A DNA stretch of 64,000 nucleotides from Gnetum montanum. Taxonomy: Eukaryota > Streptophyta > Gnetopsida > Gnetales > Gnetaceae. The notes under the pieces were generated by a model. That model searched no databases. It saw only the letters and a list, made by a program, of their open reading frames with translations, and was not told the origin of the DNA. The position numbers and the translations under genes were made by a program. The stretch is from NCBI GenBank assembly GCA_015680685.1, contig MNCI01005856.1, positions 228,693 through 292,692 of the forward strand, written 5' to 3'. Below are positions 10,925 to 21,405 of the stretch, one piece after another (positions within the stretch are counted from its first letter, which is position 1; the number at the start of each line of letters is the position of its first letter).

Positions 10925-12512
10925 TGTGGAAATTGCGAATTAGCCTAAGGCAAAGATTCACAATTTGGGCGAAATTTCATGACAAAATTCCAGAAGACAG
11001 AACAAAGCAAAGAGGCGCGCAGCATCAAGTCTCCAAGTTCCTTACAGATTTCAATCTTACTTTGTTTTCTCTCTTTACGCTACATTACGCAACATAGCGT
11101 AGTCTCGCTCAGCGTAACTTTGCTTAACATGGCCCGATATCAAAAAGTAACTTATTTTGGCGAATTTGACAAAGTTTAAAGCCTAAGCAGCGTGATATGC
11201 GAGTTGTCTTATATTCTGCTAAGTCTTTTGTTCAAGGTTGAGTTTACGCTCCATTACACAGAGCAGCATAATGAGCTTAGAGAAGGTCAAAGTCAAAGAC
11301 CAAAGAAGCGCAGCAGATTGATTTCTTCCTTTCTTGGCAGATTGGTCGCTTTACGCTTATTACGCTACACAGTGTAGACAAGAGTAATTTATTGTAAAGT
11401 TGACCATTTTTATCCTCTATTACGCTTTGTGGTGTAAATGAGCGTAAAACAGCTTGAATCAACTACTTCCATGCTCTATTACGCTATGCCACGCTACGCA
11501 GCGTAAACAAGCATAATACAGCCTAAGGCCAACTAAGAAAGTACCAGACACGCACCTGCTATCCACACGCATAATACGCTCATCAGCGTATTGTGCGTAA
11601 TCATGAGGTAGCTTTGGCAGAAGTGGTTGACAACGTACTTTGCCCCTTTTTCCAAAAATGTGACGTGACATAACCAGTTTCAACATAAAGTTAGCCAAGT
11701 CAACAGTATTTTGAAGGTTTGAGACACATGTCATCAAGGCCGTGCCTTCTCCACATGTTGTCGAACTTATAAATACTCCAGTTGGCGAAGAAAGAAAGGA
11801 TCTTCATCTTTGACTTTTTGGCAATTATCACCTTTCGATAGAGACAAAAGACATTCTTGAGCATTCGCAGCAGGAGCGATCAGTCCGTTGGCGAAAATAT
11901 AGTTCTCTCCATTAGCGATCATTGGTAGTTTTGAGCAAAGACTACCAAAGGCAAAGAGAGCAGATCAGAGATCGAGAGATCATCTAGTGTGGTTGGAAAG
12001 ATTTATTGATCAGAAATAGTTGATCGATAGACATCTAGGGTTGACCTTCCTTGCATCCCATCTTTGGCTTATGAGGTAGACCGAGCTTCATTCTGTACTC
12101 CTTGTTGAACAGTTTTCTTGTTATTTTGTGTATGCTTCGCACAAGATAAGTGGAGTTTACCATTGGAACTTTGTATACAATATACTCAGTCTTCGGGTCA
12201 AAACATAGATCTTGGAATTGCGCATCTTTCTTAAATCCAATCTTCCTTGTCACGTTGACGTTGTCATTATTTCAGTTTATTTTACATCATTTTCTACTCC
12301 TTTTATGATCTATCGAATCAATTTGTTTCATGGAATATCGATGATATTCATCAATTTACTGATTGAGTAAGTCCCTGTCTGATCGAGAAGACCGTTCAGG
12401 GCACCATAGATTCGTTTTCTTGAGCACAGCCCTTGCACGGATCTGTGGTTAAGACTATGTACACGGATTTTCGTTTGGTATTTTCTAGCTACTGACATTT
12501 TCCATTGTTACA
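10925..12512 (+). repeat. Second tandem LTR copy (A2)
   Basis: It aligns along its full length with the LTR at 9332-10923, roughly nine bases in ten by eye, with the same TATA box and the same TTACGC/AGCGTA words, many of them less decayed here. It begins one base after the first LTR, apparently lacking the eight bases AAACACCA that follow the initial TG. It ends CATTGTTACA. No internal element sequence separates the two LTRs. Confidence 0.85.
11768..11775 (+). promoter_or_regulatory. TATA box of LTR A2
   Basis: TATAAATACTCC at the position equivalent to that in LTR A. Confidence 0.55.
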
Positions 12513-12894
12513 AGTACCTCAATAGAACATTAATAGTGTTAGCTAGACATCCCTAAGAATGTAATTACACTATCTACCTATTGTACAATATGTACCTTCT
12601 AACCCTTGTTGGTGTTAACTATGCTCAATCCCTTTTGGGGTTGTGTTCACTTCTCTCTCTCTCTTTGCATCTTTAGCATTTTATTTGCATTTTTCACTAT
12701 TTTACTCCATAGTTGCATCTAAAACTATGCTTGGGTGGTGGTCTCTACACATCAACACCCTCATTTTTGCTGAAAACCTTGACTACACTTGACCTTGTTG
12801 ACACTGTTAACATCGTTAACACCGCTTGAACACTTAGCATCGTTTTGCATAAACATTGCAGCTAACCATGCTACACCCCTATGGCATTTGGTAA
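12513..12894. other. Spacer between LTR A2 and element B
   Basis: No reading frame or recognised repeat is seen. It has a short CT microsatellite near 12651-12664 and a GTTAAC-rich stretch near 12805-12825. It may be host DNA or a remnant of another insertion. Confidence 0.4.
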
Positions 12895-14604
12895 TGAAAC
12901 AAAACTAATTTTGAACTAACACTTTGAAATAAGAACAACTTAAGCCCTTTCAAGCATTTGGGAGGAAAAATTTGACTAAGGCATGGAACTTATGCTGTCA
13001 AGCTAGCTTGCCCTCAGTGTAAAAAACTCCAAATGACGTCAGAATCAAGTCAATGGTGTCTTAGTTTGAAGGTGGGCATCCTCAAGGGTCACTAATGTCA
13101 ACTCCAAGCTTCAGCATTTAGGATTCAAATTTCAGCTTCAAAAAGTGCAAAATTTCTCAATCACACTGTCACTCACGCTAAGGTCACATTGCCAGCGTGA
13201 GTAACTTTCAGAGCCCAAAATTGAGTCAAAATTGTGTCAAAATGACTTGATTTCCAAAGTGCAAGTCATCCTTGGAGTTGATCATCAACAAAATTCAAGT
13301 TCCAGCCTCCATAATTCTAGACTTTAGTTCAAAATTGCAAGTTTTTATAGGTCACGCTGTAGGTCACGCTAGTAGCGTGAGTCCAACATGAGCTACCAAA
13401 AGTGGTTCAAAATAGGTACATCAAGCTTAATTTTTGATTTCCAGATCATTCCTAAGGTCAGCAACACAGTCAGACAGTAGTTGCACTAAAGAAATAGGCT
13501 TCAAAAATCAAAATTTGGAGTCAAATGTCTCATTTTCAAGTCACTCATGCTGAGGTCACATTGAGAACATGCTGGCAGTGTGAGTGTAGCGTGAGTGCAG
13601 CATGGGCATACTAAGGACATGTCCAAACAAAATCAACTCACGCTGGGAGTCCTGGTTAGGTGAAGATGCCTCAAACAGCCATAGAACCACTCAAATTGAC
13701 ATCCTACAATAATCAATTTAGAGATCCAGAAGTTTCAAGTGAGCCAGAGTCAATTTCTCTTGTTGTACATTATCATTTCATTGTAAATTTTCATCATTTG
13801 TGAGCTCTACCAGGCTCTTATGCTCTAAATTGTATGTGCTTCCATGAGGGTAAGCTAGCTTGTGCAAGCTGATGCATGTTGTAAGACACAATGCATCCAG
13901 TCAAGAACGTAGCCTACCTACACATGACCAACTCACACATAGCTATCCATTGGACACATGTCACACGATCTGTTTTCCTCTCATCTCTTAGCCATCGATT
14001 CCATCCATGGGTTCCGTGCTGGAACCTAACCAAAATCTATAAATACCCTATCAATTCACATAAATGGGGTTGGCAATTTTGAAGTTTGATGGCATAGGAA
14101 ACTCAGAACAGAAATCCTTTTGTGCTCAAGCACACTTGACTCCTAGCATCCAAGCACTCCTAAACACATCACATCACCCCAGGGCTTAGTGCTTGACTTG
14201 CCATCCACACGTGCAACTACACTTTGACCAGTGCATATGTATTTCTAAGAAATACAATATAGTTTATTTTGCTAGCCATTATATTGTTTACTTTTTTTTA
14301 CATTTAGTTTACATTTTTATGTTCTTTACATTCTGTTTGCAATACTAATTCTACATACATTTTTGTTTACATTTCATGCGTTGTTTACGTTTCAAATATC
14401 AGTTACGATAACCCTAGTGTAAGCAGTAGTTTACGTTCGGGGAATTCCTTGGTTGATTTGTGTGCAAATCATCCAAGGCACTCTACCTTTGTTTTCTTTT
14501 TCAACTTGCCCTCACACGAAGGTAGGGTCAGCTGTACTTGTCTGACGATCTTTTGGTGTTTGTTTTCCTTTCCAACCTTACATCAATAATTTAGGTTAGT
14601 ATAG
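12895..14604 (+). repeat. 5' LTR of element B
   Basis: It begins TGAAACAAAACTAATTT and aligns with the LTR at 21397. The TATA box TATAAATACCC is at 14038-14046. CTCACGCT / AGCGTGAG words cluster at 13165-13650. It ends abruptly at TTAGTATAG, missing the last 136 bp that the 3' copy has after the equivalent TATAG, and runs straight into the primer binding site. Confidence 0.85.
14038..14045 (+). promoter_or_regulatory. TATA box of B 5' LTR
   Basis: TATAAATACCCTATCAATTC occurs in both B LTRs and matches the TATA boxes of the A LTRs. Confidence 0.6.
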
Positions 14605-14609
14605 TAAAT

Positions 14610-14628
14610 TGGCGCTAGAAGGAGGGCC
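14610..14628 (+). promoter_or_regulatory. Primer binding site of B
   Basis: TGGCGCTAGAAGGAGGGCC lies a few bases after the LTR. The same site, slightly decayed, lies next to the 5' LTR of element C (51791-51807). A TGG start is expected for pairing with a tRNA 3' CCA end. I do not name the tRNA. Confidence 0.75.
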
Positions 14629-15104
14629 ACCTGCAAAATTCTTACATTAATTAAGACTATAAATCTGCAAAACTCTCACAGCGAGCACTTTACACTTTGC
14701 AACTCCACCATTAAAACCCAAAATAACGTATACACGCTAACATTCTGCCAAGTAATGTTCCACCACCACCGTCAACCGTCCACATTGAGCTTCTCCCATC
14801 ACTTGCCTAACGTGTCAAAATAACTTACGCAAGTTCATCTTGACTTACCCGCCCTATCCCAGATATCTTACACTGCAGTTTACGCTATCTTAGCTCATGC
14901 TATCAGTCCATTTTACATTGTAGTTTATGTTTTTTTAGCTCACATTGTCAGTTTATGCTGTAGTTTATGCTATCCAGTTCACACTGTCTGTCACTCATGC
15001 TGAGCTTGCTCACGCTAGTCCAGCTAGTCACTCATGCTATACCCACCCACACACACTATTAGTCACTCACGCTATCTGTCAGCTTGTTCACGCTATTAGA
15101 TTGC
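14629..15104 (+). repeat. Leader of B rich in CTCACGCTA words
   Basis: There is no gag. From about 14870 to 15110 the sequence is a run of words such as CTCACGCTA, CTCATGCTA and TTTACGCTA, mostly in one orientation, every 15-30 bp. CA and TG variants of the CG are common, as expected from loss of methylated C. Confidence 0.65.
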
Positions 15105-16403
15105 TAACCACTTCTCAAGCTCTCTTATGACCTAGCCTTCTTTAGTTGCTTTATCTATAGTCACCATGGCACCATCCATGGGCATGCCAAAAAGATTAGA
15201 AAGGAATTCAATGATCAGGTGGAAAGATACCTTGACCCCTCGAACCTGTGTGCTAAAATGGAAAGCATCATCATTGAAAGAGTCAACAATAGTGATCATC
15301 TCAGTAACCAGAATGCTAGGAGTTAAAGCTATGAACAAGTCCATCAGACCTGCTCGAGTAAGGTAGCTGATGATCAAATCAGAAGCTTTCTTCTACAACC
15401 ATATTTGTGATTGATCTACCTCCCCAAATTTCATAAAAAGGGTATCCTCCATACACCTTGTTATAATAGTAACTTCTTCAAAGGGGATGTTGTTGTAAAA
15501 AAGGAAAACATAGAGCGAAGAGTTAAAAAAACATAGTACACAATGATGTAACAAAAAAAAAAGGAAAATGGAGTCTAAAGTGTGGTCATTTACCATCAAT
15601 AAGTGGTGTAGGTGGGATAGGTGTAGGATCAATTATTTGAGGGAAAATTGGCCCATTAGAAGACCAATCCTTATGTAACCAGCCACGAACTTAGCAGCAA
15701 TTGAAGGCTCTTGAAAACTACCTATGGTAGTCAACAATAGCTACCTTTGTCTGGTCCAGTACTATGGCACAAAGAATGGGGCCTTCCATGAATGTCTCTA
15801 GCGCTGTGCACACTAAGGCAAGCCCACCATCATCATTGCATGTCCCATGTTCATCAAAATGGAGTCTGCATAGGAGAAAAACATTTACATTTAGATGATG
15901 ACATAAAATTCAAAAAAGAAATCAAAAAGTAAAGTGAGGCACAAAGAAGCATACCTGTCTACTCTATATGCTGTCCTAGGTGGGTTCTAGAATAGAGTAT
16001 GCACACAGAAGGCTAAGAAAAGTGTGTTGCTGCTATTGTAATAAGCACAAGTAGGAAGCTCCCACACATGAGTCAAGGGACGTGTAGATCTAGGACCCTC
16101 ACTAGGGCCTCCCCCAACCTTAAAAAGTTCCTTATAGATATCAATAATAAAGGCAAGCATGCCTTGTGTAGACCTAGGCAACATGGTCTCAATGATATCA
16201 TGAGCCAACTGTTCACTCAGGTGAGCCATATAACTACGCCAAAATTTTTTAGGATGAATGACAAAAATGAACTAGCACTGGGACAGAACCATATCACATG
16301 GGGCCCGATATGCATGTCATAGGGAGGTGTGTCTGATCTAAAAGGGCCAAACCAAGAAAGTACACCAACAAGATGAACGACAAGAAGAGAAGATTTAGGT
16401 CCC
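15105..16403 (-). pseudogene. Antisense spliced extra gene, copy II (truncated)
   Basis: Exon a (16403-15955, 449 nt) follows a TATGCAG acceptor and ends at a GTATGC donor. It reads as the HAD-like domain: LLVVHLVGVL in place of the catalytic DxDxT strand, IWFCPSASSFLSFILKNF, VVIW, HLSEQLAHDIIETML, then NTLFLAFCVHTLF, a TAG, and NPPRTAYRVDR. Exon b (15865-15594, 272 nt) follows CTATGCAG and ends at GTAAAT. It contains FDEHGT and LALV-ALETFMEGP. Exon c starts near 15497 (acceptor decayed) with EEVTII, then LMDLFIALTPSILVTEMITIVDSFNDD, and stops resembling the family near 15105. The C-terminal half is missing. The gene is opposite to and upstream of pol, as in A, C and D. Confidence 0.65.
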
Positions 16404-17083
16404 CTGCATACAGCCAAAACATTAGGTAATTGAAGAATCTAAGCGCTAACAATAGGGAAAAATCACATAAGCCAAAAATCACATAAACAAATACTTTGAA
16501 TGCATAGCTTTGCTCCATGAGATAAAGAAACCAATATCTATTTAGTGTATCTGACGCTCACTAGGGTACATTGAAATCCATTTTACAATAAACCCACACA
16601 AGTAAATCCACACAATGTAATGGACGTCCCAGCAAACAACACACTTCTTCACACTCTAGTTCACGCTAGGCATTCTAGTAAGCTCACACTGTGGCCAAGC
16701 AACTCAAATGGGAGGGATCACGTTGGACAACTCACAATGGCCCAAATCGCATTGGCCTTCATAGCCTAACTCATGCTGGCCTTCCCCCTAACTCACACTA
16801 ACATGTTGAACCTGCATTTGCACTAGCATCTATCCAACCATTCACACTAGGGCTTGTCTAGCCACTCATGCTACCCAGGGAAATTTGTGTGCATGTTGGC
16901 ATAGGAAAAGAAAAAATTGACTTTGGAAACCTTCCCAATAACCTAGCATTCATGCTGCCAACACAAAAACACATAAAATAATAGTGTTTCCCTATAATGT
17001 ACGTAGCTCACTCTTCCAAGGCCTTCCCTGCAATGCAGGCCTTCTTGGCCCACACTCATGCTAGCCAAAGAACTAATATGCAA
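16404..17083. repeat. Region between antisense gene and pol of B, rich in decayed CTCACGCTA words
   Basis: Words such as TTCACGCTAGG, CTCACACTG, CTCATGCTGG, TTCACACTAGG and CTCATGCTACC recur between 16640 and 17060. No reading frame is supported. It should hold the antisense promoter side. The junction to pol lies at about 17084, inside RT. Confidence 0.6.
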
Positions 17084-19477
17084 TCGCCAAAGAACCTTAC
17101 CGAACTACGTGGTCTCCAAGGTAGGCTACAATTCATTAGATGCTTTATCGAAAGGCTGACGGATAAGTTGAGACCCATGCAACACTTACTATGAAAGAAT
17201 GTGCATTTCCAATGGACTCAACAATGCTAGGAAGTGTTTGAGAACATAAAGCAAGAACTGGCTTAACTACCGACAGTTTATCCCCCACAAGGCGATAAAA
17301 CTTTCTACATCTATCTTGCAACTTCCGAATCCTCCATTGCATCCATGCTTTGTCAAAAGCGCTAAGATGGAGCCGAGATCTCGGTATATTACCTAAGCCA
17401 TGCTTTAATTTCCTATGAACAATGATACAATGACGTAGAGAAATCATTCCTCGCCTTTGTCTTCTCCCTGAAGAAATGGTAGCATTATCTCTTCTGTAAA
17501 CTAATTTACATCATTTGAAAGGATAATGTACTCCATGCCATCACAAACAACATCTACGAGTCGAGTAGGATAGCTAGGTGAAAAGCGATGATTGCAGAGT
17601 TTGACTTGCACTATGTTGCTCAATATTCCACGAAAGGTCAAGCAATAGTCACACAATTAACTACCTCGCCAGCACATGATCAAGCAATGATAAACCATAA
17701 ATTCCTTAAAAATAATGTTAATAGTAAAGACACCATACCCGACAACTACGAGGCAATCCTCTATTTCAATGGATCTTCAACCTCCTAAGGAGGAAGTGCT
17801 ATGGCCATTTTAACATACCCCTCTAGAGAAATACAACCCTTTGCCTACTGGTTAACCTTTCCTTGTACCAATAATGTGGTGGAATAGGACGGTCTTCTTA
17901 GAGGTCTTCAAGCAACATTGACTTTAGGAATCACACGTCTTGTAGTGCAAGGTGATTCATAGTTAGTCATTAATCAAGTCACTAAGGTTTATGCATGTAA
18001 AACTCTCCATTTACAACCGTATTATGATTTGACCAAACATCTACTGAGGAAACTAGTAGAAACGGATATACAACATGTCCCCAGAAGCAAAAACACCATT
18101 GCCAATGCACTTGCTACATTAGCCTTAAACATGACAACTGAAATGTTTCATGTGTTGCCTAGCTCTATAACAAATTGTGTTGAACCTATAATTAACACTC
18201 TTGAAGAAATGCATATAGCATCTATTAGCACAACACACGCGATAGAATGGTATGATGACATAAAAGAGTACTTTCTAAGAGGTGAGCCTTCACCACACTT
18301 GACAAACACTCAAAAGGACGTTGTGCGAAAATGCTCTCGACAATATAGGTTAATAGGAGACACCTTGTGTCGCAAATCCTATGAAAGCATTCTGCTGATG
18401 TGTGTTAGTAGCATTGATGGTCAAAAAATCGTAGAACAGGTCCACGAAGGACTTTGTGAAGGGCACATAGCACCTAAAGTAATGGCAACAAAGATTATGC
18501 GGTTTGGGTACTATTGGCCACACATGGAGTATGATTGCATCTCTAGGATCAAGATATGTAACATTTTCCAAAGGCATAGTAATCTAATACATGTGACACC
18601 TAATGAATTACACATAGCACAAATCACATGGCCATTCCAAAAATGGGGATTAGACTTAATTGGACTGATAACACCATCATCCTCTGTGGGACATAACTTC
18701 ATTATCATAGCAACTAAATACTTCACAAAATGGGTAGAAGCTATTCCCCTTAGGAAAACCACTTCTAAAAAAATTGCACTTTCATAATAGAAAACATCAT
18801 GACCTGTTTTGGTATTTTGATGATCATCGTTACTGACAATGGGCCACAATTTAGCAGTGCAAACACTAAAAAATTCTATGAAAGCTTGGGTATTAAACAT
18901 GCATTCTCATCACCTTACTACCCATAGAGAAATGCTCAAGTAGAAGCTACAAACAAAACTATCATCATGGTACTCAAAAAGATGTTAAATCAAAGCAAGA
19001 AGCAATGGCACAAACAATTAGTCTACGCATTATGGATGTACAGAACGACACATCAAATGTCTACAGGTAAAACTCCATATATTCTTGTGTATAGATCTGA
19101 GGCTGTTTTACCTTTAGAGTTATAGGTTCCTTCATTGTGGATAGCTCTCTCAGGCCTCCTCAATGAAAGTCAAAGTAATGAACTATGCATTGCTAACCTT
19201 GACTCGGTGGAGGAGGAATGTGTTCGAACGCTTGACTAGATCAAGTGGTACCAGAAACAATAGTGGCAATGACATAAACATGATTTTCATAAAAGCTTGA
19301 TTAAAGAAGAAGACTAAGGATGCTTGTGAACACCCAGATAAATTCTTAGCCAACTGGGAAGGGCCTTACTTGGTTACCAAGGTGTACAATAATAGAGCAT
19401 TCAAACTCACTGACATGGATGGAAACGAGTTCGCTAATCCTACAAATCACCTATACCTGAAACGATACTATGTATGA
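17084..19477 (+). pseudogene. pol: Element B pol, front-truncated: RT end, RNase H, archaeal-type RNase H, integrase
   Basis: It starts in the conserved NLTELRGLQGRLQFI segment after the RT catalytic centre, so YxDD is missing. RNase H runs to about 17620. The second RNase H follows (about 17755-18120: LYFNGSSTS, NNVVE, QGDS, HVPRSKNTIANALA), then integrase (about 18420-19470). The zinc-binding region keeps VHEGLCEGH but has CNIFQRH, with the second cysteine replaced by F. The core has LDLIGL, TDNGPQFSS and an intact third acidic residue in QVEATNK. The longest open stretch is 18029-18787. There are several stops (for example 17191, 17887, 17960, 18785). It ends with LKRYYV and a stop, like A. 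Confidence 0.9.
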
Positions 19478-19496
19478 TGAACTTAAGGTACAGAAC

Positions 19497-20130
19497 TGTC
19501 CTAGCATCATGACTTAAAATTGATACCACAAAATAGTCTTGGCATCATGACTTAAAACTGATACCACAAAACAGTCCTGGCATCATGACTTAAAACTGAT
19601 ACCACAGACAAGTACTGGCATTATGACTTAAAATTGATACCACAGAATAGTCCTGGCATCATGACTTAAAACTGATACCACAGAATAGTCCTAGAATCAT
19701 GACTTAAAACTGATACCACATAATAGTCTTGGCATCATGACTTAAAACTGATACCACAGAACAGTCGCAGCATCATGACATAAAAATGATACCACAGAAT
19801 AGTCCTGACATCATGACTTAAAACTGATACCACAGAACAGTCCTGCCATCATAACTTAAAACTGATACCATAGAACAGTCCTAGGGCTATGACTTGAAAT
19901 TGGCACCATAGAGCTCCATTCGGTATGACACTAAAATTGCCACATCTATCCACCATGACGTAAAACTAGCATCCAAAGTCCACTAAGAATATAAACTGGT
20001 TTGCCTCTTAATAGTCCACTACGACTATAAAATAGCAATGTGCCATCTGCTACGATGCTAAACTAGCATCATCCAAAGGGTTATGACATAAAACTAATCT
20101 ACAACAGTTCGCTATGACTATAAACTGGCA
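19497..20130 (+). repeat. 38-bp tandem repeat array after B pol
   Basis: About ten units with the core ATGACTTAAAACTGATACC, period 38 bp (for example unit starts at 19504, 19542, 19580), run from 19497 to about 19880. They are followed by more degenerate units (ACGTAAAACTAGCATCC, GACATAAAACTAATC) to about 20130. The same 38-bp unit is found reversed in element C (37650-38090). Confidence 0.85.
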
Positions 20131-21328
20131 ACATCACCGACGACCAAGAAAAACTTGAAAATATCTGTTGCTGCAATTGGCTGTACCTGTTCCATAAAGA
20201 CTTGTTGCATGATTTGTCTCATGGGCCTTGATGAAGCTGATGCTGTTCATGATTCTGTTTGCTTTGAAATTTCACTAGGTGGCTCCATCTCCTTGTTTAA
20301 AGTGCTTGGTTAACTGATTTATTTGTGTTTTTCATGTCTTCTTGAAGTTGTGTTTGCAGGATGACATGCTTGAGGTGTTTGTGCATAGATGCATTGCATC
20401 ATGACAACAAGGTGTCACCGTTTTTATAATGCCCACAACTAAATCAAACAATCCATTCATAAGTACATTCTTGACCCTTGATACATTCCCTATTCCTCAT
20501 CATGTTCCCCTTATCCTATTCAATTACACCCCCTTGATGCACATCCCAAAGCTCTTGATACATTGTTGCACATTGCAACTCTCTAAGCAGTTGCAACGCA
20601 AAACACAGTACACAGTACATAATGCAAAATGCAAGCGCTCAAACACGAGCACAACACTAAAAGCAAGTTCTTTCGGAAAGACAAAAAAAAAACAAAGAAA
20701 AACAGAACAAAGAGGAACAAAAAGAGAAAAGAACAAAAAGAAAAAGAACAAAAATAAAAAGAACAAAAAAGGTCAAAGAGAAAAATACACAGAAAAGGTC
20801 TTCATGAACCCGTTGAAATCATAGACCAAAGACTATTGTCTATTCTGATACAAGCCCCAGGAGAGAAGGCAATTGTCTTGGAAAATAGTTACACTTGTAT
20901 CTCAAAGAGATCATGTTGCACATCATCACGTGGCTTTGGCTATTTTCAATGGGACCTATAAACACTCTATAAGGGAGTCCTGTTTCTCCAAAGAACATAC
21001 TTCCTATGTCTTGGCTCCGAGTTTGCTGGACATTGGCTATTGACAAGGACCAAGGATATAGCTCATTCACATGAGGAAGTCTTGGCTTTGAGTTTGCTAA
21101 ACACTAGCTATTGACAAGGATCTAGGATATAGCTCATTCACGTGAGAGCATTCCTCTCCCACAATCCCGGCAGCAATTATAACCCTTGATCAACTCCTAA
21201 ATTCTCTTGGTTACAACCAATCCCCCTGCATCTTGAACTACACTTCCCCATTCCCATGTACTTTTGAACATGGTGCGATGACATCCAGCCAAGTGTCGAT
21301 AGTTAATGCTTAATGCTTGGTTGTTCAT
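20131..21328 (+). other. 3' non-coding region of B with purine-rich tract and a direct repeat
   Basis: The stretch 20665-20790 is almost pure A/G with AACAAAAAGA steps. It creates a lysine-rich open frame (20429-20824) that I do not accept as a gene. A block of about 72 bp (from about 21007) is repeated at about 21079-21140, with GTCTTGGCT, GAGTTTGCT and GATATAGCTCATTCAC in both copies. Confidence 0.55.
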
Positions 21329-21405
21329 GGTGTTTTGCATTTCTTTGTTGATGCCTCTTCGGTGGATTCCTCCAGAGATCAACAAAGAGGGGCCAGTGGA
21401 ACACC
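21329..21405 (+). promoter_or_regulatory. Polypurine tract and enclosing hairpin of B
   Basis: Outer arms GGTGTT (21329-21334) and AACACC (21400-21405), inner arms CTTTGTTGAT (21343-21352) and ATCAACAAAG (21378-21387). The polypurine tract AACAAAGAGGGGCCA is at 21381-21395 and the LTR starts at 21397. Confidence 0.65.

Noticed and set aside
12651-12664. CT microsatellite as a promoter element
   Set aside because: Too short and with no associated gene.
19497-19880. Regular 38-bp repeats that look CRISPR-like at first sight
   Set aside because: Units are contiguous with no unique spacers, drift gradually, and sit in a plant retrotransposon 3' region. It is a tandem repeat.
20429-20824. 131-codon lysine-rich open frame on the + strand
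   Set aside because: Its second half is produced by a simple purine-rich tract, the first half has no family resemblance, and no counterpart exists in A, C or D.
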